From Phenylobacterium deserti (lineage in GTDB: Bacteria; Pseudomonadota; Alphaproteobacteria; Caulobacterales; Caulobacteraceae), in assembly GCA_945874825.1 (NCBI GenBank), contig CAMCIK010000019.1, forward strand, positions 1 to 33,599: DNA of 33,599 nucleotides. The letters are read 5' to 3'. A program made the translations under genes and the position numbers. Shown in pieces: positions 20,501 through 29,283 of the stretch (position 1 is its first letter; every line of letters begins with the position of its first letter). The notes below the pieces were generated by a model. The model ran no database searches. It saw only the letters and a list, made by a program, of their open reading frames with translations, and was not told where the DNA came from.

Positions 20501-20871
20501 ATCCAGATGTTGTCGCCGCCGCCGCGGTCGGAGGTGAAGGCGATCCGCCGACCATCGGGGGAGAAGCGAGGCTGGGTTTCGTAAGGCAGGCCTTCGGAGA
20601 TCCGCGTCGGCGTGCCCCCGCCGATCGGCATTGTGTAGATGTCGCCCAGCAGGTCGAAGACCAGGGTCCGCCCGTCGGGGCTGACATCCAGGTTCATCCA
20701 GGTGCCTTCCTCGACCGCAATCGGCACCTGGCGCACCTTCATTCCCGGCGGTGCGGCGACATCCCATTTGGGCGTATCCTTGGCGTCCTGGGCTTGCGCG
20801 GCGGCGGGGAGGGTCGCGGCGAGGCCAAGCGCCAGGGCCATCCGCGAGGCGGCGCGGGCAAGAATCTTCAT
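17569..20871 (-). CDS. Secreted TolB-like beta-propeller amidohydrolase (1100 residues)
   Basis: An N-terminal signal peptide (MKILARAASRMALALGLAATLPAAAQAQ) directs export. Residues about 50-630 contain repeated PD40/TolB propeller units, seen as SPDGR-type motifs (VSPDGRTLVF, FSPDGRRIAF, WSPDGQYIV, SPDGKKIAY, VSPDGRSVVF, FSPDGKIVVF). From about 670 an amidohydrolase domain follows, with HxH in GLIDAHAHGPYG (His729, His731), further ligands in TTVEHNLP and GAHGQEPG, and the closing GSLEPGKLADLVVLDADP. Fusions of propeller and amidohydrolase are found in the periplasm of many Gram-negative bacteria and are often annotated as imidazolonepropionase-like or prolidase-like without proof. The propeller probably gates access to substrate, perhaps peptides; that is inference. 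The C-terminus is glycine- and alanine-rich with a DQDDG end. Confidence 0.9.
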   Translation of the reverse strand: MKILARAASRMALALGLAATLPAAAQAQDAKDTPKWDVAAPPGMKVRQVPIAVEEGTWMNLDVSPDGRTLVFDLLGDIYTMPIGGGTPTRISEGLPYETQPRFSPDGRRIAFTSDRGGGDNIWIMNRDGNDKRQLTNESFRLLNQASWSPDGQYIVAKKHFTTQRSLGTGEVWMYHVSGGDGVLLVKRPSEQHQKELGEPIFAPDGRHVYFTRNTTPGPIFQYAQDSNNALFAIDRYDLETGKTESVIGGEGGAVRPTPSPDGKKIAYVRREATQPRLYVRDLNTGEDRKVYDALDMDMQETWAVTGVYPNMAWTPDSGSVVIWAGGKLNRVDLTTGKGTVVPFRIADTRGVIDPPRPAVAVAPDSFETRMPRGASVSPDGRSVVFETLGKLWIKPMAGGELRRLTRDEAAMEAYPSWSADSKTLVYVRWTDAGLGEVRTHSASGGKSSTLTRAGHYARPRFSPDGKIVVFEKDRGGYLSSPRGSAEPGVYRVAATGGQVIRITDSGGNPQFGAANDRVFVVEGDAKESRLVSLDLNGEARRVHAKGELVNDYRVSPDGRFLAFRQNYQAFVTPMVPGGQDVSLSTKSGALPVVKVSGDGADWIHWSEGGKRLNWSLGPTVFSADRSVMFADAPLAKGAKPPTFEPPKSGVSLSMRITADKPKGSLAIVGARVVTMKGMDGGIMDDGVVLIERDRIKAVGKRGEVAIPAGTPTLDARGKTLIPGLIDAHAHGPYGIDEITPQANWVEMVDLALGVTTRHDPSSSARTVFPALEMVRAGKILGPRSFSTAEIVYGARQSGVYAQIDSYEDALAHVRRLKAQGAHSLKNYNQPRRDQRQQVTAAALAEGMRSVAEGGSLFGLDMTLIADGNTTVEHNLPLGVFYEDVLQFFSQSKTGYTPTLVVTYGGPAGDPYWRAHTEVWKHPLLRSHQPAAILTAANARREIAPEGDYKDDDSAREAAKLARRGVPVSIGAHGQEPGIAAHWELWSFARGGMSPVEALRAGTIEAARSLGYDADIGSLEPGKLADLVVLDADPTQDIRNSDKISKVMIGGRLLDAATLNEEMTGTRKRPAYWWEGAQGAQGYTGPAGGGAGAHADQDDG

Positions 20872-21051
20872 CAGGAATCCCCCAGTGTGACCCGGGTTTT
20901 AGGCCCGGGCCCGGAGTTGCCAATCCACGCATAGACGAAACACCTCGCCGCCATGCGAGACGGAGCAGTATCGCGCAGAGTCAAACGCGCTTGTCCACCG
21001 TCAGGCCGGACCGCCGGCGGGGTGCCCCTGCGAACCCGCCGGCCTCATGGC

Positions 21052-22281
21052 CTACCGCCCGGTTGGCACGTCCTTGAAGGCCACATCCTTGTCGAGGCGG
21101 ATGTCGCCGGGCAGGCCCAGGACGCGCTCGGCGATGATGTTGCGCAGGATCTCGTCCGTTCCGCCGGCGATGCGAAGGCCGGGGGCCATCATCAGGGAGC
21201 CGTGGAAGCCGCCCGACAGGGGGGCGAGGTCCGGGTCGTTGATGATGCCGTACTGGTCCAGCATCTCCACCGCCTCATTGGCCAGGTCCTGCATGAGGGT
21301 GGCCGCCACGACCTTGCCGATGGAGCTCTCGGGGCCGGGGGTCTGACCCTTGGACAGGGCGGTCATGGTCCGGTTGCGGGCGTGACGCAGGCCCTCGGAC
21401 TGGACGTACCAGTCGGCCAGCTTCTCACGGACGGAGCTTTCCTGGAGAAGTGGCGCGCCGTCAGAGCCGGTGGTGTCGCGGGCGGCCTCGAGGAACTGGG
21501 ACCAGCCCGTCCCCGTGGCGCCGCCGACGGCCAGACGCTCGTTCATCAGGGTCACCAGCGAGACCTTCCAGCCATCGCCCACGCCGCCGAGGCGCTGGCT
21601 GTCCTTGACCCGGACGTCGGCGAAGAAGACCTCATTGAAACCGGATCCCCCCGACATCTGATGGATGGGCCGGATCTCGATCCCCGGGTCCTTCATGTCG
21701 ACCCAGAACATGGTCAGGCCCTTGTGCTTGGGCAGGTTCGGGTCCGTGCGGACGATGACAATGCCGAAGTCCGAGAACTGGGCACCCGTGGTCCAGACCT
21801 TCTGGCCGTTGATGATCCAGTCGCCGGAGCCGTCAGCCGCCTTCTCGGCGCGGGTCCGCGCCGCCGCCACGTCGGAGCCGCCGCTGGGCTCGGAAAAGAG
21901 CTGGCACCAGATCTCCTCGCCACGGATGGCGGGGGGACCGAACCGGTCCTTGGTGCCGGGGTCAGCGAAGTTCATGACGGTCGGCACGCACATGCCGAGG
22001 CCGATCTGGAACGGGTTGGAGGGGATGGGATAGCGCGCCTCCTCCTCGCCGAAGATGACGCTGTCGATGGGCGTGCCACCCTGGCCGCCCCATTCCTTTG
22101 GCCAGGTGATGCAGGCAAAGCCTGCAGCGGCCTTCTTGGCCTGCCAGGCCCTGGCGGCGGAGAGGTCGCCCCCACCCTCCCCGTCATCGTTGGCGTCGCG
22201 GGAGCGGGGCGCATTGGCCTCGAGCCAGGTCCGGACCTTCTGGCGATAGGCGGCTTCCTGGGGTGTGTCGTTGAAATCCAT
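21052..22281 (-). CDS. Acyl-CoA dehydrogenase (first of an adjacent pair)
   Basis: 409 residues with the complete acyl-CoA dehydrogenase fold: N-terminal helices, the FAD/substrate block QLFSEPSGGSDVAA, a middle beta-domain with WIINGQKVWTTGAQF, and the C-terminal signature GGTDEILRNIIAERVLGLP. It oxidises acyl-CoA to 2-enoyl-CoA and passes electrons to ETF. It lies 14 bp downstream of a second, shorter dehydrogenase gene on the same strand. Adjacent unequal pairs of this kind form alpha2-beta2 heterotetramers in steroid side-chain and related catabolism (for example the FadE26/FadE27 and FadE28/FadE29 pairs of mycobacteria). Whether these two proteins associate is inference. The substrate is unknown, and no thiolase or enoyl-CoA hydratase neighbour is in the window. 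Confidence 0.93.
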   Translation of the reverse strand: MDFNDTPQEAAYRQKVRTWLEANAPRSRDANDDGEGGGDLSAARAWQAKKAAAGFACITWPKEWGGQGGTPIDSVIFGEEEARYPIPSNPFQIGLGMCVPTVMNFADPGTKDRFGPPAIRGEEIWCQLFSEPSGGSDVAAARTRAEKAADGSGDWIINGQKVWTTGAQFSDFGIVIVRTDPNLPKHKGLTMFWVDMKDPGIEIRPIHQMSGGSGFNEVFFADVRVKDSQRLGGVGDGWKVSLVTLMNERLAVGGATGTGWSQFLEAARDTTGSDGAPLLQESSVREKLADWYVQSEGLRHARNRTMTALSKGQTPGPESSIGKVVAATLMQDLANEAVEMLDQYGIINDPDLAPLSGGFHGSLMMAPGLRIAGGTDEILRNIIAERVLGLPGDIRLDKDVAFKDVPTGR

Positions 22282-22295
22282 GATTGGCTTCCTTC

Positions 22296-23414
22296 TCAGG
22301 CGGCCGCGTTGCGGCGTTCGAGGTGGCTGACGAGGCGGTCCTTCCAGACCCGGGGGGCACCGGCGACCAGGGAGAGCTGGCGCGAGCGGCGGTAGTGCAG
22401 GTGGCAGTCCACGGCCCAGGTGAATCCGATGCCGCCGTGGGTCTGGATATTCTCCTTGGACCCGAACCAGTAGGCCTCGGAGGCCGCGATGCGGGCAGCG
22501 CTGGCGGCCACCGGCAGTTCGGGGGCGTTGGTGTTGAGCGCCCAGGCCCCGTAGTAGGCGTTGGAGCGGGCCAGCTCGTTCTTGACGTACATGTCGGCCA
22601 GCTTGTGCTTGATCGCCTGGTAGCTGGCGATGGCGCGGCCGAAGGCGAACCGCTCGAGGGCGTAGTCCTTGGCCATCTCCAGGGCGCGGTCGGCGCCGCC
22701 GGTCTGCTCGAAGGCCAGGAGGACGGCGGCCCTGTCCAGGACCTGCTCGACCAGGGCCAGGCCCTCGCCAGCACCGCCCAGGCGCTCGGCCGGGACCTTG
22801 TCGAAGACCAGCCTGGCCGCGTCGCGGGAAGGATCCAGGGTCGAGAGCGTCTCGCGGATCACCCCGGCGGCCGACAGGTCGACGAGGAAGAGCCCCAGCT
22901 GGCCACCCTCCCGCGCCAGGACCAGGGCATGGGTGGCGATACCGCCGTCGGTAACCGGGATCTTGGTCCCTGAAAGGCGCCCGCCCTCGACGGTGGCACG
23001 GATCGAGGTGCCGGACAGGGCGCCCGGCCCTTCCGAGGTGGCGAGGGCTCCGATGACCTCGCCGGCGGCGATCCGGGGCAGGACAGCGGACTTCTGGGCT
23101 TCGGAACCGGCCAGCATGACAGCCTCGGCCAGCACGTAGACGGTGGAGGCGAAGGGGATGGGGGCCACTGCCCGGCCCAGTTCCTCTGCGATGACGCAGA
23201 GTTCAAGCCGACCAAGGCCCAGCCCGCCGTGTTCCTCGGGAATGGCCGCACCCAGCCAGCCCTGGCCAGCCACGGCCTTCCAGAGATCAGGGTCCCAGGT
23301 CGCCGCGGGATCGTCGAGGACCTTGCGCACCCGGCTTGTGGGGCAGTTGGCCTCGAGGAAGCGCCTCGCCTCGTTCTTGAGGAACTTCTGGTCCTCGGAG
23401 AAATCGAAATTCAT
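22296..23414 (-). CDS. Acyl-CoA dehydrogenase (second of an adjacent pair)
   Basis: 372 residues from MNFDFSEDQKFL. This start was preferred over a longer in-frame extension because it matches the canonical family N-terminus. The substrate-binding helices (WGLG-like region GWLGAAIPEEHGGLGLG), the middle domain (VEGGRLSGTKIPVTDG) and the C-terminal QTHGGIGFTW block are present. The family block after it is changed: WAVDCHLHYRRS where WEHDAHLYLRR is usual. The FAD-contact block of the middle domain (ALATSEGPGAL) is also less canonical than in the neighbouring gene. This is the partner expected to be less complete if the two proteins form a heteromeric enzyme. The gene precedes the first dehydrogenase by 14 bp, so they are almost certainly one transcript. 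Confidence 0.9.
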   Translation of the reverse strand: MNFDFSEDQKFLKNEARRFLEANCPTSRVRKVLDDPAATWDPDLWKAVAGQGWLGAAIPEEHGGLGLGRLELCVIAEELGRAVAPIPFASTVYVLAEAVMLAGSEAQKSAVLPRIAAGEVIGALATSEGPGALSGTSIRATVEGGRLSGTKIPVTDGGIATHALVLAREGGQLGLFLVDLSAAGVIRETLSTLDPSRDAARLVFDKVPAERLGGAGEGLALVEQVLDRAAVLLAFEQTGGADRALEMAKDYALERFAFGRAIASYQAIKHKLADMYVKNELARSNAYYGAWALNTNAPELPVAASAARIAASEAYWFGSKENIQTHGGIGFTWAVDCHLHYRRSRQLSLVAGAPRVWKDRLVSHLERRNAAA

Positions 23415-23522
23415 GGGCTCGCACGCCTCCCTGCGCCGGTCCGGCATCCTGTTGGGAAGGACCATAGTCTCGGTCCACAGAAGGCGGAAGACTGACCTCG
23501 CGTCAGGACCGGGAGGTGTCAG

Positions 23523-26177
23523 TCAGGAAAGGCGCGCCAGGGCCGCCTGAAGGCGCTCGCGGGCGGCCTCAGCCTCGGCCAGGCGCTCACGGTTCTCCTC
23601 CACGACCTCCTCCGGTGCCCGGGCGACGAAGTCGGGGTTGTCGAGCTTCCGGCGGGTCTGATCGGCGGTGGCGGCGAGGCCGGCGATCTCCTTGGCCAGG
23701 CGGGCCTTCTCGGCAGCCAGGTCGATGAACTCGGCCACCGGCAGGGCCAGGGTCGCGCCCTGGACCACGAAGGGAATGGCACCTGTCGGGGCCGAAGCCT
23801 CGACCCGGACCTCGGAGACCCGCAGCATCTGGCCGATCACCGGAGCGTAGGCGGCCAGGACAGCCGACTGGGCCGCATCGGCCTCGACTACCAGCAGGGG
23901 CGGCCGGGCCCCGAGGGGCACGTTGAGCTCCGAACGAACCGAGCGGCCCTCGGCGATGGCGGCGATGACCAGGCCCACTTCGGCAGCGGCGGCCGGATCG
24001 GGCGCCAGGGCCGAGAGGTCCGGCCAGCGGGCGGAGATCAGGAGGGGCTCGGTCCGGGCGGCGCCGAGGTCGGCGGTCTGGTCCCAGAGTTCCTCGGTCA
24101 GGAAGGGCATGACCGGGTGAAGCAGCTTGAGAATGACGTCCAGGACCCAGGCGGCCGTGGCGCGGCTCTCGGCCTGAGCGTCGAGGTCCGCACCATTCAG
24201 GACCGGCTTGGACAGCTCGACATACCAATCGCAGTAGGTGTTCCAGATGAAACGATAGAGAAGACTGGCCGCCTCGTCGAAGCTGCAGCCGGCGATGGCC
24301 TCGGTCACCGCAGCGGCGGTACGGGCCGTCTCGCCGATGATCCAGCGGTTGACCGCCCCCTTGGCGGAAGCCGGGTCAAAACCCTCGACACGGACGCAGC
24401 CATTGACCTGGCAGAACCGCGATGCATTCCACAACTTAGTCCCGAAATTCCGATATCCTTCAATGCGCTGGGTCGAGAGCTTAATGTCTCTCCCCTGCCC
24501 TGACATGGCCGTCAGGGTGAACCTCAGGGCGTCAGCGCCGTAGCTGTCGATGAGGTCCAGGGGGTCCATGACATTGCCCTTGGACTTGGACATCTTCTTG
24601 CCGGAGGCGTCCCGGACCAGGGCGTTGAAAAACACCCGGCGGAAGGGGACCTCTCCGGTGAAGTGCATCCCCAGCATCATCATCCGGGCGACCCAGTAGA
24701 AGATGATGTCGAAGCCGGTCACCAGGGTGTGGGTCGGATAGAACCGCTTCAGGTCGGCGGTCTCCTCAGGCCATCCCAGGGTCGAGAAGGGCCAGAGCCC
24801 CGAGGAGAACCAGGTGTCGAGGACGTCGTCATCCTGGCGCAGGGGCGTCTCGGTGCCGTAGTGGGCGGCGGCGGCGGCCCGAGCTTCGGCTTCGCTCTCC
24901 TCCACGAAGACGGTGCCGTCGGGTCCGTACCAGGCCGGGATCCGGTGGCCCCACCAGAGCTGGCGCGAGACGCACCAGGGCTCGATGTTCCGCATCCACT
25001 CGAAGTAGGTCTTCGACCAGGCGGCGGGTTCCAGGACGGTGCGGCCATCTTCGACCGCGGCGATGGCAGGCTTGGCCAGGGTGGCGGCGTCCACGAACCA
25101 CTGGTCGGTTAGGTAGGGCTCGACGACGACACCGGAGCGGTCGCCGTGTGGCACCACATGGCGGGTCGGGTCGATGCCGCGCAGCAGCTCCAGGGCCTCG
25201 AACTCGGCGACCACCTTCTTGCGGGCGACAAAGCGGTCGAGTCCGCGATAAGCGTCGGGTGCGGCATCGCTGATGCAGCCGAAATCGTCGAGGATATTGA
25301 TCATCTCCAAGCCATGGCGCTTGCCGACCTGGAAGTCGTTGAAGTCATGTGCCGGGGTGATCTTCACCGCCCCCGACCCCTTCTCGGGATCGGCGTAGTC
25401 GTCGGCGACGATGGGGATCAGGCGGCCGACGATGGGCAGCCGGACCTGCTTGCCCACCAGGTGGGCATAGCGCTCGTCCTTGGGATTCACCGCCACGGCG
25501 GTGTCGCCCAGCATGGTCTCGGGCCGGGTCGTGGCCACGACGATCTCGCCCGAGCCATCCTCCAGCGGATAGGCGAAGCGCCAGAAGTGGCCGTCGACCT
25601 CGCGCTGCTCAACCTCCAGGTCAGAGATGGCGGTCTGGAGATGGGGGTCCCAGTTCACCAGCCGCTTGTCGCGATAGAGCAGGCCCTGCTTGTGGAGGGT
25701 GACGAAGACCTTGCGGACGGCGGCGCTGAGCCCCTCGTCCAGGGTGAAGCGCTCGCGGCTCCAGTCGCAGGAGGCGCCCAGCCGGCGCAGCTGACGGGTG
25801 ATGGTCCCGCCGCTTTCAGCCTTCCAGGCCCAGACCCGCTCAAGGAAGGCCTCGCGCCCCATGTCGCGCCGGCCAAGATTGCCCTCGGCAGCCAGCTGGC
25901 GCTCAACCACCATCTGGGTGGCGATGCCGGCGTGATCCGTACCAGGCAGCCAGAGGGCCGCCTTGCCCCGCATCCGCTCGAACCGGATCAGCACGTCCTG
26001 AAGGGTGTTGTTCAGGGCGTGGCCGATGTGCAGCGAGCCCGTCACATTGGGCGGCGGAATGACCACGGAAAAGGGCTCGGCCGACGGATCCTCTGTCGGC
26101 GAGAAGGCGCCTGAGGCCTCCCATCGGGCATAGAGCCGGGGCTCGGCGGTCTTGGGGTCGAAACTTTTGTCAAGCAT
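23523..26177 (-). CDS. valS: Valyl-tRNA synthetase
   Basis: 884 residues. This is a class Ia synthetase with HIGH at residues 50-53 ([15 protein letters not shown]) and KMSKS at 528-532 ([10 protein letters not shown]). The editing (CP1) domain contains [15 protein letters not shown], the conserved block that hydrolyses mischarged Thr-tRNA. An anticodon-binding helical domain follows, and the protein ends with the coiled-coil C-terminal arm specific to ValRS (about 820-884). Length is normal for alphaproteobacteria. It attaches valine to tRNA-Val in the cytoplasm. It lies 66 bp downstream of popZ on the same strand. No leader peptide or T-box is visible upstream. Confidence 0.98.
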   Translation of the reverse strand: MLDKSFDPKTAEPRLYARWEASGAFSPTEDPSAEPFSVVIPPPNVTGSLHIGHALNNTLQDVLIRFERMRGKAALWLPGTDHAGIATQMVVERQLAAEGNLGRRDMGREAFLERVWAWKAESGGTITRQLRRLGASCDWSRERFTLDEGLSAAVRKVFVTLHKQGLLYRDKRLVNWDPHLQTAISDLEVEQREVDGHFWRFAYPLEDGSGEIVVATTRPETMLGDTAVAVNPKDERYAHLVGKQVRLPIVGRLIPIVADDYADPEKGSGAVKITPAHDFNDFQVGKRHGLEMINILDDFGCISDAAPDAYRGLDRFVARKKVVAEFEALELLRGIDPTRHVVPHGDRSGVVVEPYLTDQWFVDAATLAKPAIAAVEDGRTVLEPAAWSKTYFEWMRNIEPWCVSRQLWWGHRIPAWYGPDGTVFVEESEAEARAAAAAHYGTETPLRQDDDVLDTWFSSGLWPFSTLGWPEETADLKRFYPTHTLVTGFDIIFYWVARMMMLGMHFTGEVPFRRVFFNALVRDASGKKMSKSKGNVMDPLDLIDSYGADALRFTLTAMSGQGRDIKLSTQRIEGYRNFGTKLWNASRFCQVNGCVRVEGFDPASAKGAVNRWIIGETARTAAAVTEAIAGCSFDEAASLLYRFIWNTYCDWYVELSKPVLNGADLDAQAESRATAAWVLDVILKLLHPVMPFLTEELWDQTADLGAARTEPLLISARWPDLSALAPDPAAAAEVGLVIAAIAEGRSVRSELNVPLGARPPLLVVEADAAQSAVLAAYAPVIGQMLRVSEVRVEASAPTGAIPFVVQGATLALPVAEFIDLAAEKARLAKEIAGLAATADQTRRKLDNPDFVARAPEEVVEENRERLAEAEAARERLQAALARLS

Positions 26178-26243
26178 GGCGGTTTCCGGAGCGGACCCGT
26201 AACGGAAGGGCCGTCCGCGTCAAGTGAAGTCGATAATCGCGGC

Positions 26244-26789
26244 CTACCGCATCCTGCCGCCGCGGGAGATGCGTTCGATCTCGGCCTGGACCTGGGCCTC
26301 GACGATGTCGGGCAGGTGATCGTCGAGCCACTGCTTGAGCAGGGGCCGGAGGAGTTCGCGGACCACGTCCTCGAGGGTCCTCAGGTCGTGCGGCATCAGA
26401 AGCGAGGCGGACAGATGGCCAAAGGCGGCGGCTGCAGCCGCTGCGGTCGGATCCGAAACGAGGCGGGGTTCCGGCCTGCGGGGCTCTAGGTCATCGCGGG
26501 AGTCGACTCGGTCCGTGAGAACAAGCACATCCTCGGGCTCCTCGTCCGGCACGAGATCGTCAGCGGGGACAAGATCGTCATCCGATCCGAGATCATCATC
26601 CAGAAGGCGTGCTGCGGCGCGAGGACTCGCCGGCACCTCCTCGAGCACAGGTTCGGCGGTTTCCGAAGGCGCGAACTCTTCCGCCTCCTCGGCCTCATCC
26701 GCCCGGTCGACATCATCTTCGGAGATGATGCGGCGGATGGAGGCGAGGATCTCCTCCATTGTCGGTTCTGATTTCGAGTCGTCAGACAT
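26244..26789 (-). CDS. popZ: Polar organizing protein PopZ (DUF2497)
   Basis: 181 residues, close to the 177 of Caulobacter crescentus PopZ. The layout is the family's own: a short conserved N-terminal helix (SEPTMEEILASIRRIISED), a long acidic proline-containing middle (about 25-115), and conserved C-terminal helices (about 125-181) with RTLEDVVRELLRPLLKQWLD and LPDIVEAQVQAEIERISR. The middle is disordered, and its charge controls the material properties of PopZ condensates. The C-terminal helices oligomerise, and the N-terminal helix recruits ParB, SpmX and other clients. The protein anchors the chromosome origin at the cell pole. The neighbourhood with valS and a TolC-family gene agrees with the Caulobacter order as I recall it. 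Confidence 0.95.
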   Translation of the reverse strand: MSDDSKSEPTMEEILASIRRIISEDDVDRADEAEEAEEFAPSETAEPVLEEVPASPRAAARLLDDDLGSDDDLVPADDLVPDEEPEDVLVLTDRVDSRDDLEPRRPEPRLVSDPTAAAAAAAFGHLSASLLMPHDLRTLEDVVRELLRPLLKQWLDDHLPDIVEAQVQAEIERISRGGRMR

Positions 26790-26949
26790 CCGCCACCGCG
26801 ATTCGGACCAGGGACAGTCCCAGCCCTGAGGCTAGGCGCAGACGCATTAACAGGCAATTCCCGATGGTCACCCGGCATCGCCCCCCTAACAGATAACCGA
26901 TTCCCGGCCCTGGCGCCGCCGCAGGGTTGAGGACGGGGCGATACCCCCC

Positions 26950-28431
26950 CTACAGGGAGGGTGCGGTCTTCAAACTTGCCGGAGCGACCGGAATTGGCCG
27001 GTCGGGGATCACCACCGGCTTGGGCGTCAGGACACCGTCGACGCCCGAGATGGGCACTTCCCAGGGCACCCAGCCCCAGGTCACCCGCAGGTTGTTGAAG
27101 TTGACCGCCGGGTCGTATCTGGAGACTTCCGGCACCAGGTATCCGGCCTGCAGTCGCCCGACCTGGCTGAGCACGCCCGCCGCCGCCACATACTCGTCGC
27201 GACGGGCACTGATCTGGGACAGTTCGGCCGCACGAAGTTCCTGCTCGGCGTTGAGGACGTCGATCGTGGTGCGCAGCCCCACCCTCTGCTCCTGGAGGAC
27301 GCCCTCCGCAGCGATCCGGGCGGCGCGGACCTGCTGGTCCGTGGCCTCGATATTGCTCCGGGCGGCCTGCAGTGCGCTCCAGGACTGGGTGATGGTCTGT
27401 CGGACGGACCGGCGGGCGGCCTCGACCCCAAGCCGATCCGCATTGTTCCGCTCGACCGCGGCGCGGACCCGCGACAGGGTCTGCCCACCCGTGAAGAGGG
27501 GCACAGTTACAACCGCAGCCCCCGAAAGGGCGCGGGAATAGGCGTCTGTATGCAGCGGGCTGGCCAGACCATTGTAGCCAAGCTGGCCCTGCAGGGCGAC
27601 GGAGGGCATCTGCTCGGCCCGGGCACCGGCGATCCGGGCCCGGCTCGCCTGCTCGGCATACTCTGCGGCGCGAATGATCGGGCTTCCGTTCTCGGCCAGG
27701 TCCCAGGCCTGCTCGATGGAGCCGGGCATGAGGCTACCGATCGGGGGCTCCGGCGCGAGGTCGCCGGGCGCCTGACCGACGACCGCCTCGTAGTTGGCGC
27801 GGGAGGTGGCGAGGATGGCCTGCGCGGAGTTGAGCAAGGCGACAGCCCCCGCAAGCCGGGCCTCGGACTGGGCAACGTCGGTCCGGGTAATCTCGCCCAC
27901 CTCGAACCGCGCCCGGGACTCGTCGAGTTGGCGCTGGAGGACGGCGACATTCGTCTGGCGAATGCGGAGGGCTTCCTGGTCGCGGCGGACATCCACGTAG
28001 AACTGGATGACCTGGCCCAGGATCTGGGCCTCGGTGCGCCGGAGGGATTCGCGTCCGGAGAGGATGTCGGCTTCCGAGGCCGACACGGCCGAGGCCACAC
28101 GCCCACCCGTATAGATCGGCTGGTTCAGGGACAGGATGGCGGAACCCGAGTTGCTCTCGATATCCTCGAGGGGACTGGTTCTGGGAATGGTGGTCTCGGC
28201 CCAGGTCGCGCGGCCCGTTACGGAAAGGGTGGGGCGGTAGCCGGAACGGGCCTGGTACCAGTTCTCGTCCAAGGCCCGCAGCTGTGCGCGCTGGGCCTGT
28301 AGAGTCGGATTGGAGTCGTAGGCCATGGCGATCGCCTCAGCCATGGTTTCCGCGGAGGCCGCGGAGGCTGAAAGGGCGAGTCCCGCCAGAGAGACCGCAG
28401 CCAGCCAGCGGCTGCGACGTCGCATGATCAT
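26950..28431 (-). CDS. TolC-family outer-membrane efflux/secretion channel
   Basis: 493 residues. The signal peptide is MRRRSRWLAAVSLAGLALSASAASA, so the mature protein starts near ETMAEAIAMAYDSNPTLQAQ, the classic TolC first helix. The coiled-coil helical repeats of the two OEP domains follow, with small beta-barrel strands (RPTLSVTGRATWAET and its second-half counterpart MPSVALQGQLGYNGL), and an unstructured C-terminal tail with VPWEVPISGVDG. Homotrimers form the outer-membrane exit duct of type I secretion and RND pumps. In Caulobacter the TolC homologue at this locus (RsaF) exports the S-layer protein. Two starts are possible six bases apart (28431 or 28425); the second has a better-spaced GAG. 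No membrane-fusion or ABC partner is in the window. Confidence 0.9.
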   Translation of the reverse strand: MIMRRRSRWLAAVSLAGLALSASAASAETMAEAIAMAYDSNPTLQAQRAQLRALDENWYQARSGYRPTLSVTGRATWAETTIPRTSPLEDIESNSGSAILSLNQPIYTGGRVASAVSASEADILSGRESLRRTEAQILGQVIQFYVDVRRDQEALRIRQTNVAVLQRQLDESRARFEVGEITRTDVAQSEARLAGAVALLNSAQAILATSRANYEAVVGQAPGDLAPEPPIGSLMPGSIEQAWDLAENGSPIIRAAEYAEQASRARIAGARAEQMPSVALQGQLGYNGLASPLHTDAYSRALSGAAVVTVPLFTGGQTLSRVRAAVERNNADRLGVEAARRSVRQTITQSWSALQAARSNIEATDQQVRAARIAAEGVLQEQRVGLRTTIDVLNAEQELRAAELSQISARRDEYVAAAGVLSQVGRLQAGYLVPEVSRYDPAVNFNNLRVTWGWVPWEVPISGVDGVLTPKPVVIPDRPIPVAPASLKTAPSL

Positions 28432-28564
28432 CTCGAATCCCCAAAAACCGGACGCGCGGAGCACCCGCCTATATGACCGTCGTTTCCTCCGGAGGCCAGT
28501 GGACCTGACCTTAAGCTTTTTTCACGCGTACCTTACAATCCGGTTTCCGGCGAAGCCGCCGAAC

Positions 28565-29134
28565 TCAAAATGCAAAGCCCACCTGTGGCTCGAACCCGGG
28601 CAGATAGGGCGGTGCGGAGTCAAATCCGGTGCGCCGGCCGATCGCTTCGGGTGTCCGGACATGGACGATTGCGCGCCCCGCGGGACCACTCCGCTCGATC
28701 AAGGCCGCCCGGCCGCCCAGCGCAAGCAGGGCCAGCCAGGCCTCGGGTGCCCGGACGACGGCACCCTCGCAGACCAGGATATCGAAGGGACCCGCCGGAA
28801 GCGCGACCGCCGGATCCCCGTCATGATGGACCACCCGGACATCGCAGGCCTCCAACAGGGCGGCAGCGTAGGGAGCAGCTATGGCGAGGGCGGACTCGCC
28901 TGCGACCGGTGCCGCCAGTTGCACGAGCTTGGCGACATCGCGGGGCCGGAGCAGACGCCGCCCCGGCGCATACTCGGGCTCCATGTCGGCATAGGCCATG
29001 AAGGCCCTGTCTGCGGGCAGAAAGGACTCCCGGGGGATCCGGCGCATGGCGTCCTGGATCCGCAGGTCGGTCACGTCCGCCGTCCGGACCTGGCTCTCCA
29101 CCATGTTCATGCGGGCTTCCGCAGTGTCGCCCAT
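28565..29134 (-). CDS. Protein-L-isoaspartate O-methyltransferase-like protein with degenerate SAM site
   Basis: 189 residues from ATG 29134, five bases after a GGAG ribosome site; the longer in-frame extension crosses the tRNA gene and is not real. The N-terminal half is clearly PCMT-like (MVESQVRTADVTDLRIQDAMRRIPRESFLP and a YAPGRRLLRPRDVAKL block). Motif I, which in active enzymes is a glycine-rich VLEIGTGSGY-type SAM loop, reads SALAIAAPYA (81-90) here and has no glycine. Motif II/III regions (FDILVCEGAV, LALGGRAALIER) remain. I recall similar sequences in other Caulobacterales next to the same TolC gene, so this may be a conserved non-catalytic or altered family. It ends 133 bp upstream of the TolC-family start and probably shares its transcript. 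Confidence 0.83.
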   Translation of the reverse strand: MGDTAEARMNMVESQVRTADVTDLRIQDAMRRIPRESFLPADRAFMAYADMEPEYAPGRRLLRPRDVAKLVQLAAPVAGESALAIAAPYAAALLEACDVRVVHHDGDPAVALPAGPFDILVCEGAVVRAPEAWLALLALGGRAALIERSGPAGRAIVHVRTPEAIGRRTGFDSAPPYLPGFEPQVGFAF

Positions 29135-29283
29135 GACGTCTCCAGTCGGGAGGATAAGGATAGGTTCGAGGCTTTGGGGCTTATAGTGCGACGCACAACG
29201 GCAAGGCAATGCAGTGCGGCTTCGGCGATTGCCCCCGCACCCGCCTTCTGTTAGCGATCCCCTCGCCCGGTGCGGACCGGTGC

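Noticed and set aside
26790..26949. GANTC sites (CcrM methylation) and a CtrA-like TTAA motif upstream of popZ
   Set aside because: GATTC occurs at the frequency expected by chance in this length and only one TTAA half-site is seen, so no cell-cycle control can be claimed.
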